From positions 5,084,001 to 5,148,000 of the forward strand of contig NZ_CP110012.1 of the NCBI RefSeq assembly GCF_025947365.1: a stretch of 64,000 nt of DNA, read 5' to 3'. The DNA comes from Flavobacterium sp. N502540. GTDB taxonomy: Bacteria > Bacteroidota > Bacteroidia > Flavobacteriales > Flavobacteriaceae. The first letter of the stretch is position 1; each line of letters starts with the position of its first letter. A program made the translations under genes and the position numbers. Shown here in pieces: positions 28,495 through 40,000 of the stretch. The notes beneath the pieces are model-generated. The model searched no databases, had not been told where the DNA came from, and saw nothing but the letters and a program-made list of their open reading frames with translations.

Positions 28495-29177
28495 AACAAT
28501 TGCAGGCTGTGGGCGTAGATGACGAATACCTTGCGCTGGAGCTAATAAGAAACTACTGTGGCAATTCTGATGGTGTTAACCTGCTCGCTACCTTTAGCAA
28601 TCCACAGGAAGCCATCACTTTTTTACAGCAAAATGAAGTTGACTTACTTATCCTTGACATTAATATGCCGGGCATCAACGGCATACAGTTGCTGCAAAAT
28701 ACACCCAACAAGCCACTCTGCATTTTCATAACCGCTGAAGAACAACATGCAGCCAAAGCATTTGAACTTGATGTGGTAGATTATCTTATAAAACCTATAA
28801 GTTTTGAACGTTTTGAAAAAGCCATCACAAAAGCCAAAGAATACCACCATTTTATAAAGTCTAAAGATATTGCCGAAGACTATATTATGTTTAAGTCGGA
28901 CTATATTGTAAACAAAGTCAAGCTGGATGATATTTTTTGGATAGAAGGTTTTGGCGAATACCTTAAAATCGTATCCCGCTACAAAAACCACATGGTATTA
29001 GAACGCATGGCAAAGTTTGAAGAAATGCACCGTCACCTGGGTTTTATCAGAATACATAAGTCGTATTTGGTTTTAAAAAGCCACGTAAAATCATTCAACT
29101 CACGCATGGTACAGCTCAGAGATGGTAGAGAATTGCCAATAGGCCGCACTTATAAGGACAATCTTAAAGAAATTTAA
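28491..29177 (+). CDS. LytTR-family response regulator
   Basis: 228 aa. The N-terminal receiver (MKQLQAVGVDDEYLALELI) has the phospho-acceptor Asp in DLLILDINMPG. The C-terminal LytTR DNA-binding domain shows VKLDDIFWIEGFGEYLKIV, FIRIHKSYLV and LPIGRTYKDNL. It is co-translated with the LytS-type kinase. LytTR proteins bind pairs of short direct repeats about two helical turns apart; two such 22-bp-spaced repeats occur 435 bases downstream, before the polyketide operon, so that operon is a second possible target besides the divergent transporters. Confidence 0.88.
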   Translation: MKQLQAVGVDDEYLALELIRNYCGNSDGVNLLATFSNPQEAITFLQQNEVDLLILDINMPGINGIQLLQNTPNKPLCIFITAEEQHAAKAFELDVVDYLIKPISFERFEKAITKAKEYHHFIKSKDIAEDYIMFKSDYIVNKVKLDDIFWIEGFGEYLKIVSRYKNHMVLERMAKFEEMHRHLGFIRIHKSYLVLKSHVKSFNSRMVQLRDGRELPIGRTYKDNLKEI

Positions 29178-30028
29178 TTACTCCTTCAGAATATTATAAT
29201 TTTCCTATAATTATTACAACATAACATTCGAATTCTGCTCTCACCACAAAATGCTTTTAAGAAATGAAAGACTGCTTTTACAATCTTTTCAAAAAAACTT
29301 GAAAAAAAAAAAAAAAAAAAATGTAAAACCTGAAAATTCAAGGATTTACAGGTTCTTTTGCTGTTTTCTCCATTTTTTTAAATGGAACAAAATCTGAGTG
29401 ACAGAATCATAGTAAATGCACATTTTATAAAACAGAAAACCCGTAAAATAAACCTCTAAAACTAAGGTTTAAAACTTTTTACAGGGCGATTAATCTCTTT
29501 ATTTTTCATCAAAAGAGAAAAACTCTTTTACTTCACTGTATTTCAATTCAATAGCAACAACAACAATTTTCTTCGTTACTTAAATAGAGATCACCTAGCC
29601 CATCTGATCAGATTTTTCATGCAAATAACCGTAATTTTTCATGCAAAATACCGTAGATTTTTATAAATACTTAAAGGTAAATTTAAGTTTTAATTAGCTC
29701 TAATTGAAACACTCAACAATATTTTAGAAGTAAAATTCCCCCTGTACTTATCCAAAAATGAAACAAATACATTAGATAATGGTACGAATGAATTTTTAAA
29801 AAACTATAAAAACAATAAAAAAAGAAGTATTTTTTTACAAACAAGATAAAAAAAATCATGTATTTAAAGTTTTTGTAAAAAAATCATTATAAAATAAATT
29901 TCAATACTCATTATTTAGAAGAAATTTATTACTTTTATTCTACTATACCACAATAACTATTTATAGCACCAGAAAGGTCATTTTTAAAGTTATACCATTT
30001 CCAAATCTCATTTCAATCTTATCAACCT
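29178..30028 (+). promoter_or_regulatory. 851-bp leader/control region of the polyketide operon with tandem 22-bp repeats
   Basis: No gene is seen in this stretch. It contains a 20-base A tract (29302-29321), a weak AACCTG/CAGGTT hairpin just after it (29327-29354), and two adjacent direct repeats of 22 bases (29612-29633 and 29634-29655). Each repeat has the form ATTTTTCATGCAAA, two variable bases, then ACCGTA. A degenerate third copy (ATTTTTATAAATAC) follows to 29670. Spacing of two helical turns suits binding by a dimeric regulator such as a LytTR or AraC protein. No clear TANNTTTG promoter was found before the first ATG at 30029. Confidence 0.5.
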
Positions 30029-33000
30029 ATGAAAAATTCTACTATTATAGGATTAACGCCTTTTGAAAAGCCTGACGTCAACCTAATGTCTCAATTATTT
30101 CAGGCCGGAGCATTCCCCGTATTAAGTCTAGGACATGATATCGAAATCGCTCAGGAAGCATTACATCAACTTGATGGGAACAGTATACCTTCCTACGGTA
30201 TATATCTTACCAGTGACAGGCTAACATCTCTTCAACTGCCCGAGCAGGTAAGCCTTGCGATCCTTCCATTTGGGATCTCAGTAGAAATTTATCCCAACGT
30301 ATCACGAATTTATCAGGTAACTAACCTTGAACAAGCCAGAGAAGCCGAACAACTGGGAGCTGTTGGAATTATTGTAAAAGGAAACGAAGCTGCGGGATTA
30401 GTTGGTTATGAATCCACATTTGTTCTCTTTCAGCGTGTCATACAAGAAATCAAGACCATACCTGTATGGGTACAAGGAGGAATAGGTCTTCATACCGCTG
30501 CTGCCGCAAAAGCACTTGGCGCAAAAGGTATTGTATTGGACAGTCAATTGGCATTATATCCCGAAAGTTCCGTTCCTCAGGAACTCAAAAATCTCTGTTC
30601 GAAATTAAATGGAACAGAAACCAAGATCATCGCCCAGCATCGCGTATTGGTTAGACCTAATTCGCCTGTTTTATCTGAAAATGTTTCTATAAAAGAGTTG
30701 GGGCAATACTTTAATGACCTCGACCCTGAAAAAAGTTACATTCCGATGGGGCAAGACATTGCTTTAGCAACAGATTTGTATGAAAATTTCAAAACGCTGA
30801 AAAAATTGATTTTTGGATTTAAAGAAGCTCTATATGGTCATCTGAAACAAGCAAAAGCATCTCAAATTATTGATCAAAACAATCCATTAGCCAAACAACT
30901 TGGTCTGCGTTACCCGATCGCACAAGGTCCAATGACCCGTGTGAGTGATGTTCCGGCATTTGCCAATGCGGTAGCCGAAACAGGAGCTTTGCCTTTTATA
31001 GCTCTTTCCTTACTCAAAGGGGAACAAGCAAAGGCATTAGTCACAGAAACTAAACAATTGGCCGGCGATAAAACCTGGGGTGTAGGGATATTAGGCTTTG
31101 CACCACAAGAATTGCGGGAAGAGCAAACCGCCTATATCCTTGAAGCCAAACCTCCCGTAGTATTGATCGCTGGAGGTAGGCCTGCACAAGCTAAAGTATT
31201 TGAAAAAGCCGGTATAACCACATTTCTACATGTCCCTTCGCCTGCGCTATTGGATATTTTCCTAAAAGAAGACGCCAAAAATTTCATTTTTGAAGGCCGG
31301 GAATGTGGCGGACATGTTGGCCCGCTCTCCAGTACAGTGCTTTGGGAAAAACAAATCGAACGTATCTTAAAAGAAGATCAGCCGGAAAACATAAGTGTAT
31401 TTTTTGCCGGTGGAATTCATGATGCTTTTTCCACTGCCTTTGTATCTATCATGGCTGCCCCTCTGGCTGCCCGCGGTGTAAAGGTGGGCGTATTGATGGG
31501 AACAGCTTATTTATATACAAAGGAAGCTGTGAGTGCAGGTGCAATTCAGCAAGAGTTTCAGCAACAAGCGATGCAGGCCAAAGATACTGTTCTGTTGGAA
31601 ACCGCACCAGGTCACGAAACCCGTTGTTTGAATACTCCATTCGCCTCACATTTCGACAATGAAAAGAAAAAGTTACTAGCCCTTGGAATGGACAAAAAGC
31701 AAATTTGGGAACAGCTTGAAAAACTGAACGTAGGACGTCTCCGAATTGCCGCAAAAGGCATTGATCGTCAAGGTGATGCACTTGTAACTGTACCTAAAAA
31801 CCAACAACTTGATTTAGGTATGTATATGATTGGGCAGGTAGCCACCATGCACAATCAGGTGATTACACTGGAATCACTTCATCATAACGTTGCTATCGAA
31901 AATCAAAAATATATTCAACAGGCAGCACTGCCAGAAAAACCTTCATCAACCGAAAAAGCCCTCGATATAGCTATCATAGGTATGGAATGCGTGTTCCCAG
32001 GCGCCAAAAATTTAGCAGAATACTGGCGGAACATCATTCTTGGAAAAGACTGCGTTACTGAAGTACCGGAGGAGCGATGGAATAAAGACATCTACTATCA
32101 GCCTGATTCTAATGGTTCTGATATATCACATTCAAAATGGGGCGGTTTTATTCCAAAAATAGATTTTGACCCTCTAGAATTTGGCATTCCGCCACAATCA
32201 CTTGCAGCGATAGAGCCAACGCAGCTTTTAACTTTACTCGTTGCCAAACGTGCAATGGAAGATGCGGGTTATGGTGAAAAACAAATCAACAGAGAAAATA
32301 TATCGGTTATCATTGGTGCTGAAGGTGGAAACGACCTTGCCAACAGTTACAGTTTCAGAGGTTATTACAAACAGGTTTTTGGAGAGCTTCACGAAGAAGT
32401 AGAAAAAGCATTCCCGCACACCACCGAGGATTCGTTTCCGGGTATATTAGCCAATGTTATCGCCGGCAGAATCACCAACCGTCTGGATCTGGGGGGAAGA
32501 AATTTTACGGTAGATGCTGCCTGTGCTTCATCAATAGCTGCTATTGATCTGGCATGTCAGGAACTGATACTAGGTAAATCGGACATGGTACTTACCGGAG
32601 GTGCAGACTTGCATAATGGGATCAACGATTATCTGATGTTTTCCAGTACACACGCCCTCTCTCGCAAAGGACGCTGCGCAACATTTGACAGTGCTGCCGA
32701 CGGTATTGCGCTGGGCGAAGGCGTCGCTATTTTAGTCTTAAAACGATATGAAGATGCCCTGCGTGATGGTGACCGTATTTATTCGGTTATTAAAGGTGTC
32801 GGAGGATCCAGCGACGGTAAAGCCCTTGGTCTTACTGCACCGCGAAAAATCGGTCAGGTACGCGCACTAGAGCGTGCCTATGATCAGGCTGGTATCAGTG
32901 CCGCTACAGTTGGTTTAGTTGAAGCTCATGGTACCGGAACAGTGGTAGGAGATAAAACGGAGCTTACGGCACTCACCAATCTATTTCTAAAATCTGGAGC

Positions 33001-36000
33001 TTTACCGTCTCAGACCCATCTTGGATCTGTAAAAACTCAAATTGGGCATACCAAATGTGCTGCCGGTCTGGCCGGACTTATCAAAGCCACGATGGCCGTA
33101 TACCACGGAGTAAAACCTCCTACCCTTCATCTCCAACAACCCAATGCCTACTTCAATGCCCATACAAGTCCTTTTGCTTTTCATGCAAAAACAGGATTAT
33201 GGTCCGAAAAAGAACGTTATGCAGGTATTAGTGCCTTTGGGTTTGGTGGTACCAATTTTCATATGGTAATCGAAAATCATCCACAAAAAGAAGAAGCCGC
33301 CATTCTACAATCCTGGTCCTCCGAATTATTCGTCTTCCGGGGAGATAATTATGATGCAGCCAAAATTCAATTGGAACAGGTAAAAACTTTATTGCAAATC
33401 AATGATAGTTTATCTTTAAAAGACATTGCCTACAGCTTAGCCGTGGGTTCAGAAAAACCGATTCAATTGAGCATTGTTGCAGATACAGCCGAAGATCTGG
33501 TAATGAAAATCGAATTGCTGTTAACGGGCATTGAAAGTAAAGATATTTTTATGGTCAACAAACGAGCGGGTAAAACTGCCTTTTTGTTTCCCGGACAAGG
33601 CAGCCAAAACATTCATATGGCACGAGATCTGTTCGTGCTGTTTCCTGCCCTGCGAAAAATCATATCACAATATCCTGATTTAGAAAAAGTGGTCTTCCCC
33701 GCAGCCACATTTGATACGGCAACGTTAAAAAAACAAAAAGAAACCATTAAGGACACACGTCTCGCACAACCTCTGTTAGGTATTGTAGATCTAGCCTTAG
33801 CTCAATTATTACAGTCATTCGGTATTATACCTGATATGGTAGCAGGACATAGTTATGGAGAGTTACCGGCTTTATGTTTTGCTGGTGTATTTAACGAACA
33901 ACAGTTGGTTGAACTCAGCAGCAAACGTGCGCAATCTATTCTAGATGCCATTACAGATGGTGATCCCGGAGCTATGGTAGCCGTAAACATTGATGCAGAT
34001 CGTTTGAAGACAATTCTTAACCAACATCAGGACTGCTATCCGGTCAATTACAATTCACCTACTCAATGCGTTGTTGCCGGAAGTACTGCAGCCATTGATA
34101 AATTCATGGAGGCACTTAAAAACGAGCGCATCTCAGCCAAAAAACTAGAGGTTGCCTGTGCCTTTCACAGTCCTTTGGTGAGCAAATCCAAAGATTTGTA
34201 TGCCGATGTTCTGAAAGAAATTCCTTTTCAGGAAATGCAGATTCCGGTTTGGTCCAACACTACAGCAGCCTTATACCCAAGTGCGGTATCTGATATTAAA
34301 ACACAATTGACCGATCACTTGGTTCAACCCGTGCATTTTGTTGACGAAATCCAGGCCATGTATGCCGATGGAGCAAGAATATTTATTGAAGTAGGTCCCG
34401 GAAAAATATTAACCGGACTAACAAAGGCCTGTCTCAATCAAGAGGAACTGATACTACATGTTGAGGATAACAATCACAACAGTCTCACCCATCTCCTTTG
34501 TATGTTGGCACAGTACCTTGGAACTGGCCGCACCTTTAATCTAAATAAACTTTTTGAAGACAGACACGCAAATTTAATCCAAATCAATCAACCGGATCTT
34601 TATCAAAAAAGTCCAACGATTTGGCGTGTAAATGGACAAGCCGCTCATCCAACCACAGGTACATTACCTGCTCATGGTGCATTACCTATCGTAACTCCTA
34701 TTCAAATGACAAACTCCAAGATCATCCAGACACCAGACACACAGCCTGCCGCAGAACAGGTACTACAGGAATATTTAAACAGTATGAAAATGCTGATCCA
34801 GGCGCAGCGAGATGTCATGCTTTCCTTCTTAGGACAACAACAGCTAAATCCTATCCCCGTTTATGCTGCTCCGGTAGAAAATAAGACGGCTCATCAATTG
34901 GCAGCAACCGTAATTCCGAACGATAAACCGATAGCTAAAGTAACACTGCAAGTGCCTTCAAGAGATATCAAATCTTTGTTGTTAACAGTGGTATGCGAAA
35001 AAACGGGCTATCCGAAAGAAATGTTAGGAATGGAAATGGATCTGGAAGCTGACCTCAGTATCGATTCTATCAAAAGAGTTGAAATCATCGGCGCGCTTCG
35101 CAACGAGCTTGGTATACTTAGCAGTGATCATGAAAATGACGACTCAGTTATGGAGCAGCTGGCAGCCTTAAAAACTTTAAATGGTCTCGCCGCCTGGCTT
35201 ACGGAATACACCGATACCTTCAATTCAGTTGCAACAAAAGTTGAATTATCACCTGCATCACCTGTAGCAGCAGATAAAACCACTGTAACACTTGCAGAAC
35301 TGCAAACTGCCATTTTAGATATTGTTAGTGAAAAGACCGGCTATCCGAAAGAAATGTTAGGACTGGATCTGGATCTCGAAGCCGATTTAAGTATAGATTC
35401 CATTAAACGAATGGAAATTATCAGCGATCTGAAAAACAAAATCGGATTTGGTGATGACAAGGAGCAGGCTGATGATCTTATGGAAAAATTAGCCGCCATA
35501 AAAACGCTAAATGGTTTAGCTGCCTGGATAAGTGAAATGAGCACAACTGACCCCGTACAAAGTTTATTGACACGCCTGCGGTTTGATTTAGTACCAACCC
35601 TTATTTCCGAAGCACAAAACACCGAAATCCTTAAAGGAAAACGATTTGCAATAGTTCCGGACAATGGAACACAAACATTGGCCATTAAAACGATATTGGA
35701 ACAATACGGTGCAATCACTGAATTGGTTCATGCAGAACAAGATCTGCCCCTCTTTGATGGACTGATTATTACCGATATATACTCAGCCATTGTGAAGCAT
35801 AGTATTATCGACCACGTTGGTCTCATTAAAAAGATGAATCTTGAGAAAGCGCAATGGATTTATTTGATCTCAGATATCCCGGCACATGTTGAAGAATTAA
35901 AAGATACCCGTGCATTACGTCATTATCAAGGTTATCCCGGTTTATTCAAAAGTTTAGCCCGTGAGTTTGAACAAACCAGCTTCAGACTGATCAGTCTCAA

Positions 36001-36991
36001 TACTCCACAGGAAGTAGACCAAATAGCCGAAATTACTTTACACGAGATCCTGACAACAGACCAATCAGTTGAAGTGATTTACAGAAACAATCAACGCTAT
36101 AAAGTCGAAATAATACCTTCACCCATGTTAACAGCTCTTGATCAGGCACATATCGAATTGGATCAAAAATCGGTTGTTTTAGTCCTTGGCGGAGGACAGG
36201 GGATTACTGCGGAACTGGTCAAACACATGTCCGCCACTTATCCGTGTACCTATGTTCTTGTGGGCAGATCAACAGACCCGAGAGAAGTTATTACCGATTC
36301 AAAAGCAGTAGAGCTGATGGAATCGAAAGAAGAAATCAGAAGCTATCTGATTAAAACCGGTAATTTCAATGCTCCGTCTCAAATTGAAAAAGAGACCTTA
36401 CGAATTTTCAAAAACAATCAAATTCTGCGTACCATTCGGCACATGGAAGAATTGGGAAATAAAGTAGTCTATCAATCCTTAGATGTTTGCGATGAAGAGG
36501 GCTTGACTCAGCTGATCCATGATATTTATAAGCAATATGGACAATTGGACGGTGTCATTCATGGCGCAGGTCTTTTGGAAGACAAACTTTTCAAACAGAA
36601 AACCACCAGTTCTTTTGAACGTGTCTTTGATACAAAAGTAAAACCCTTACGTGTGCTAGCGGAACAATTGCGCTCAGATTGCCAATTTGTAGTTTTATTT
36701 TCAAGCATTGCTTCCGTGTATGGCAACAAAGGACAAACGGATTATGCCGCAGCCAATAGTGTATTGGATGATTATGCCAAGGCCTTAAACAAAAGGCTGA
36801 AAGGAAAAGTAATCTCGATCAACTGGGGGCCATGGAAAGGCGCGGGAATGGTTTCCTCTACATTGGAAAGTGAGTACGAACGCCGCGGAATTTCGTTGAT
36901 CCCATTAGAAGAAGGGAAAGAACTGTTTCTGAACGAAATCAAATATGGAACAGAAAGTCAGGTATTAATCATGTCCGGTAAAAATTGGTAA
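30029..36991 (+). CDS. Type I polyketide / PUFA-synthase-like protein: PfaD-like ER-KS-AT-ACP-ACP-KR
   Basis: 2320 aa. Residues 1-~600 form an FMN-type TIM-barrel of the nitronate monooxygenase/PfaD enoylreductase family (YPIAQGPMTRVSD, GRECGGHVGPLSS, GVLMGTAYL), preceded by a related half-barrel (VWVQGGIGLHTAAAAKALGA). The KS (~650-1095) has Cys832 in DAACASS, His967 in HGTGT and His1007 in QIGHTK. The AT (~1187-1500) has Ser1275 in GHSYGE and FHSP. Two tandem ACPs carry DLEADLSIDSIKR with phosphopantetheine Ser1680 and Ser1791, the PUFA-synthase type. The KR (~1850-2310) has LVLGGGQGI, FSSIASV and DYAAAN. The set resembles PfaD fused to PfaA. It heads an operon with a second KS protein and tailoring enzymes and probably builds a reduced acyl chain iteratively. 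Confidence 0.9.
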   Translation: MKNSTIIGLTPFEKPDVNLMSQLFQAGAFPVLSLGHDIEIAQEALHQLDGNSIPSYGIYLTSDRLTSLQLPEQVSLAILPFGISVEIYPNVSRIYQVTNLEQAREAEQLGAVGIIVKGNEAAGLVGYESTFVLFQRVIQEIKTIPVWVQGGIGLHTAAAAKALGAKGIVLDSQLALYPESSVPQELKNLCSKLNGTETKIIAQHRVLVRPNSPVLSENVSIKELGQYFNDLDPEKSYIPMGQDIALATDLYENFKTLKKLIFGFKEALYGHLKQAKASQIIDQNNPLAKQLGLRYPIAQGPMTRVSDVPAFANAVAETGALPFIALSLLKGEQAKALVTETKQLAGDKTWGVGILGFAPQELREEQTAYILEAKPPVVLIAGGRPAQAKVFEKAGITTFLHVPSPALLDIFLKEDAKNFIFEGRECGGHVGPLSSTVLWEKQIERILKEDQPENISVFFAGGIHDAFSTAFVSIMAAPLAARGVKVGVLMGTAYLYTKEAVSAGAIQQEFQQQAMQAKDTVLLETAPGHETRCLNTPFASHFDNEKKKLLALGMDKKQIWEQLEKLNVGRLRIAAKGIDRQGDALVTVPKNQQLDLGMYMIGQVATMHNQVITLESLHHNVAIENQKYIQQAALPEKPSSTEKALDIAIIGMECVFPGAKNLAEYWRNIILGKDCVTEVPEERWNKDIYYQPDSNGSDISHSKWGGFIPKIDFDPLEFGIPPQSLAAIEPTQLLTLLVAKRAMEDAGYGEKQINRENISVIIGAEGGNDLANSYSFRGYYKQVFGELHEEVEKAFPHTTEDSFPGILANVIAGRITNRLDLGGRNFTVDAACASSIAAIDLACQELILGKSDMVLTGGADLHNGINDYLMFSSTHALSRKGRCATFDSAADGIALGEGVAILVLKRYEDALRDGDRIYSVIKGVGGSSDGKALGLTAPRKIGQVRALERAYDQAGISAATVGLVEAHGTGTVVGDKTELTALTNLFLKSGALPSQTHLGSVKTQIGHTKCAAGLAGLIKATMAVYHGVKPPTLHLQQPNAYFNAHTSPFAFHAKTGLWSEKERYAGISAFGFGGTNFHMVIENHPQKEEAAILQSWSSELFVFRGDNYDAAKIQLEQVKTLLQINDSLSLKDIAYSLAVGSEKPIQLSIVADTAEDLVMKIELLLTGIESKDIFMVNKRAGKTAFLFPGQGSQNIHMARDLFVLFPALRKIISQYPDLEKVVFPAATFDTATLKKQKETIKDTRLAQPLLGIVDLALAQLLQSFGIIPDMVAGHSYGELPALCFAGVFNEQQLVELSSKRAQSILDAITDGDPGAMVAVNIDADRLKTILNQHQDCYPVNYNSPTQCVVAGSTAAIDKFMEALKNERISAKKLEVACAFHSPLVSKSKDLYADVLKEIPFQEMQIPVWSNTTAALYPSAVSDIKTQLTDHLVQPVHFVDEIQAMYADGARIFIEVGPGKILTGLTKACLNQEELILHVEDNNHNSLTHLLCMLAQYLGTGRTFNLNKLFEDRHANLIQINQPDLYQKSPTIWRVNGQAAHPTTGTLPAHGALPIVTPIQMTNSKIIQTPDTQPAAEQVLQEYLNSMKMLIQAQRDVMLSFLGQQQLNPIPVYAAPVENKTAHQLAATVIPNDKPIAKVTLQVPSRDIKSLLLTVVCEKTGYPKEMLGMEMDLEADLSIDSIKRVEIIGALRNELGILSSDHENDDSVMEQLAALKTLNGLAAWLTEYTDTFNSVATKVELSPASPVAADKTTVTLAELQTAILDIVSEKTGYPKEMLGLDLDLEADLSIDSIKRMEIISDLKNKIGFGDDKEQADDLMEKLAAIKTLNGLAAWISEMSTTDPVQSLLTRLRFDLVPTLISEAQNTEILKGKRFAIVPDNGTQTLAIKTILEQYGAITELVHAEQDLPLFDGLIITDIYSAIVKHSIIDHVGLIKKMNLEKAQWIYLISDIPAHVEELKDTRALRHYQGYPGLFKSLAREFEQTSFRLISLNTPQEVDQIAEITLHEILTTDQSVEVIYRNNQRYKVEIIPSPMLTALDQAHIELDQKSVVLVLGGGQGITAELVKHMSATYPCTYVLVGRSTDPREVITDSKAVELMESKEEIRSYLIKTGNFNAPSQIEKETLRIFKNNQILRTIRHMEELGNKVVYQSLDVCDEEGLTQLIHDIYKQYGQLDGVIHGAGLLEDKLFKQKTTSSFERVFDTKVKPLRVLAEQLRSDCQFVVLFSSIASVYGNKGQTDYAAANSVLDDYAKALNKRLKGKVISINWGPWKGAGMVSSTLESEYERRGISLIPLEEGKELFLNEIKYGTESQVLIMSGKNW

Positions 36992-37012
36992 TAACCGTCG
37001 TATTCCTCTATT

Positions 37013-40000
37013 ATGAAAAAAACAGATATTGCTATTGTAGGTTTATCCTGCCTGTTTCCTGGTGCAAAAAATGCAGAGGAATTCTGGCAGAATATCATCA
37101 ATAAAGTCGACTCCACGCAAGTTGTTCCGGCAGATCGAATCGATCCTGTTCACTTTAACGACAGCAAAGAAGCTACGGACCGCTTTTATTGTAATCGTGG
37201 CGGGTTTATTCCTGATTATGAATTCGATCCTACAGCATTTGGTATTTTACCTCTTGCCGTTGAAGGTACTGAACCCGACCATCTATTAACACTCGAACTC
37301 GTTCAAAAAGCATTAGAAGACGCAGGTGTATTCCGAAAAAAAGTTTCATTGGAACGAACCGGAATTGTCATCGGAAAAGGGAATTATACAGGTCCCGGAG
37401 CTACACGCGCCATTGAAATTGTACGTACTGGCGAACAGATATTCTCACTTTTACAAGAACTATTGCCGGAGGTATCTTCTTCAGATATTGAAAAAATAAA
37501 ACAGGCCTTTCAGGAACGTAAAGGGCGATTTTCAGCAGATACCGCCATGGGGTTAATCCCCAACCTTGTGGCCTCATTAGTCTCCAACCGATTCAATCTT
37601 GGAGGCGTTGCTTTCACCGTTGATGCGGCCTGTGCAAGTGCTCTTGTAGCCGTAGACCATGCCGTACAAGAGTTGCAGCGTGGCCGAAGCGATATGATGA
37701 TTGCCGGAGGAGTTCATACCGGTCAAAATGCTGCATTTTGGAGCATATTCAGCCAATTGGGAGCATTATCACATCAACAGCAAATCAAGCCCTTTAGCGA
37801 AGATGCAGACGGATTGCTCATTGGAGAAGGCTGTGGTTTCGTTGTCCTAAAACGCTTGGAAGACGCGATACGCGATCAGGATAAAATTTATGCCGTTATT
37901 AAAGGAGTTGGTATCAGCAGTGATGGCAATGGAACAAGCGTGATGAGCCCTTCTGTAAAAGGCCAGTTAAAAGCATTGGAACAAGCGTGGACACAGGCCA
38001 ATTTAAATAAAGAACAAATTGGCTATCTGGAAGCTCATGGCACGGGAACTCCCTTAGGGGATAAAACAGAACTGCAAACTCTGGCTCAATTTTTTGGCAA
38101 AGAAGAAACCGCTGCACGTGCCGGTATAGGATCAGTCAAATCCAATATAGGACACGCCATGCCTGCTGCCGGAATAGCGGGTTTAATCAAGACTTGTCTG
38201 GCCCTTCATCACGACATATTGCCGCCTACCTTATATTGTGAAAACCCAACTGCCTCTATACAAGACACCAGATTTACACCGATTCAGGAAGCTAAGAACT
38301 GGTCACAAGCCGGTTTACCCAAAATCGCAGCAGTAAATGCATTTGGATTTGGAGGGATCAACGCCCACGTAGTTCTGGAGGGTTATGATATTCCCAAAAA
38401 AGACGAAGTATTGTTGCTTGCAAGGGAAACCCATGAAGCGCTACTTTCGGCACTTCAGGATAACGATACCTCTGTAGGAAATGGAGATTATCGTATTGCA
38501 CTTTTTGATCCAACACCCGAACGCATTCAAAAAGCAATCAAAATTGTATCCAAAAATAATGCCTGGCGCAATAAACAAGATATTTGGTACACCTCTACTC
38601 CCCTTTTACAAAATGGCGGTAAACTAGCTTTTGTATTCCCGGGATTAGACGGTTTAGAAAAAGGCGAAGTTGAAACTGTCAGTCGATATTTTGGATTGAC
38701 AGCACCTATAGAAACAGCTGGTGAAGGACTGCTGAACGACGCATTAGGTATTTTTAACAATTGTGGTATACTGGACAGTTCCTTAAAAAAATTGGGAATC
38801 TATCCGGATATGAATGCCGGACATAGTTTAGGAGAATGGTTAGCGGGATATGCTTCAGATTTGGCCGAAGCCAGTTCTGTCAAGGATTTGATCGATGTTC
38901 TTGATCCGAAAACATTTGAACTAAAAGATTCTAAATTCATTGCTATTGGAGCAGGTCTTGAAGAGGTAAAGCCATTGATTGAACAAATTCCTAACCTCTA
39001 TGTTTCCAATGATAATTGTCCACATCAGGTCATCCTGTGTGGTACAAATGCGGCACTTCAGGAATTGACTCCTTTATTAAAATCAAAACAGATATTCCAC
39101 CAGGTTTTACCGTTTCAATCCGGTTTCCATTCTCCATTTGTTGCAGATAAACTGGATGTGATCTTAGCCGGTATGGAAAAAGTTCAATTCCAAAAAACAA
39201 AAATTCCGTTGTGGTCAGCCACTACGCTCCTGCCTTATCCGGCAGATCAGAAGTCTATCCGTAAATTAAGCGCCGAACATTTGGTGCAGCCTGTAAGATT
39301 CCGGGAACTAACCGAAAAACTTTATGCCGAAGGAGTTCGTTTCTTTATTCAGGTAGGTACGGGAGGATTAATCGGTTTTATTGATGATACGCTAAAAGGA
39401 AGCCCTTTCAGTACCCTTGCCTCAAGTGTTGCCAATCGAACAGCACTTGCTCAGCTGCAACGGGTAGTAGCCGCATTATTTGTAGAAGGCAAAGTCCTGG
39501 CGCTCGATTTTTTAGACATCCAAAATCACAGAAAAATAGTCCCTAAAAAAGGCATAAAATTGCAATTAGGATCACCTATTATTCGTGATTTTGAAGCCAT
39601 CCAAAACTTACGAAAATCGATCCATACAGTACAACCTAAAAAGGTTTTAACGGAAGCAAAAGTAAGTCATCCATTGGTCCGTGCCTTTCAGGAAAATATC
39701 GCCGATATGATCCGAATGCAGGAAGAAGTATTGGACGTCTTTCAAAATCAGGGAGAAGCCGCTGTTTTAACACCTGTTTTAACGAAAAAACAACTGATCG
39801 ACAGTCCTTTTGCAAAAACACTGCACGTCAATTTAGATACGCATCCTTATCTGATTGATCACAGCCTTTTACGACAACCCAAAGGCTGGTTGGATGTGGC
39901 AGATATGGAACCCGTGATTCCAATGACCATGATCTTTGAATTACTGGCAGAAGCAGCACAAGCAGAGCAGCCGGAAACCAAAATTCACAAGATTATGAAC

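Noticed and set aside
35341..35718. 125-codon minus-strand open frame in the polyketide synthase
   Set aside because: It lies opposite the second ACP and part of the KR-side linker of an intact megasynthase; no start context or homology-like motif.
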